DNA of 16,829 nt from Neocallimastix lanati (nom. inval.) (lineage: Eukaryota; Neocallimastigomycota; Neocallimastigomycetes; Neocallimastigales; Neocallimastigaceae), in contig JACVTC010000586.1 of NCBI GenBank assembly GCA_016946835.1, positions 1 through 16,829 on the forward strand, written 5' to 3'. The position numbers and the translations under genes are program-made. Below the pieces are notes generated by a model. The model was not told where the DNA came from, made no database searches, and was given only the letters and a program-made list of their open reading frames with translations. Numbering within the stretch: position 1 is the first letter of the stretch; the number at the start of each line of letters is the position of its first letter. Shown piece by piece: positions 16,755 to 16,829 of this stretch.

Positions 16755-16755
16755 A
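16717..16755. repeat. ATA/ATT trinucleotide microsatellite forming a palindrome
   Basis: About eight ata/taa units run directly into att/tta units, making a self-complementary tract centred near 16742. Such tracts are common in A+T-rich fungal intergenic DNA. Confidence 0.8.
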
Positions 16756-16829
16756 TTATTTATTTAATCTAATAGATAAATAATAACAATAATAAAGATA
16801 AAGTAATTAATAAAATATTACTAACTTTT

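Larger units (their letters stand above)
15985..16829. other. Upstream region of the CBM18 gene, A+T-rich with microsatellites
   Basis: 845 bp with no convincing gene. It includes a TATA-like palindrome (16101-16108), a small hairpin gcct/aggc around 16326-16341, a 23-A run (about 16493-16515) and an ATA/ATT microsatellite (about 16717-16755). It probably holds the CBM18 promoter. Confidence 0.5.

Overview
The window is extremely A+T-rich, with intergenic DNA made almost only of A and T. It carries a block of nucleocytoplasmic large DNA virus (NCLDV, Nucleocytoviricota) type replication and transcription genes beside one gene that looks like the cellular host's. The host gene (15409-15984, minus) encodes a small secreted protein with a hevein-type chitin-binding domain (CBM18) after six 13-residue repeats. 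Together with the composition and Asn-rich low-complexity insertions, this suggests a chitin-walled, very A+T-rich fungus such as an anaerobic gut fungus (Neocallimastigomycota). The organism is an inference; an A+T-rich amoeba is the main alternative.

Layout, left to right. (1) 1-1961, minus: N-terminal part of an NCLDV/delta-type family B DNA polymerase. Exo I and Exo II are separated by a large Asn/Glu-rich insertion, and the reading frame breaks twice in the first ~115 bases of the window. (2) 2132-2587, minus, and 3180-3770, plus: two unrecognised proteins, divergent around a ~590 bp A+T spacer. (3) 4104-6062, plus: D5-like superfamily 3 helicase with a D5_N region but no visible primase domain. 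(4) 6894-10463, minus: second-largest RNA polymerase subunit (RPB2 type). (5) 10462-11079, plus: poxvirus D4-like uracil-DNA glycosylase whose start codon overlaps that of RPB2 in the tetranucleotide CATG and whose catalytic Asp position is Glu. (6) 11645-14509, plus: one-chain mRNA capping enzyme (triphosphatase, guanylyltransferase, N7-methyltransferase). (7) 14944-15046: a locally G+C-richer patch that folds into several nested stems, a candidate structured RNA of unknown family. (8) 15409-15984, minus: the secreted CBM18 protein.

Polymerase, D5-type helicase and UDG are replication genes; in poxviruses the D4 UDG is part of the processivity factor and binds the D5 helicase-primase. RPB2 and the capping enzyme are transcription genes that let such viruses make capped mRNA in the cytoplasm. 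A fused capping enzyme, a D4-like UDG and a D5 helicase are not normal fungal genes, so this is best read as an endogenous or resident NCLDV genome segment. Four of the five recognised viral genes are fully open; only the polymerase is broken. No capsid, packaging ATPase or late transcription factor gene lies in the window. The host/virus junction, if there is one, probably lies between 14510 and 15408.
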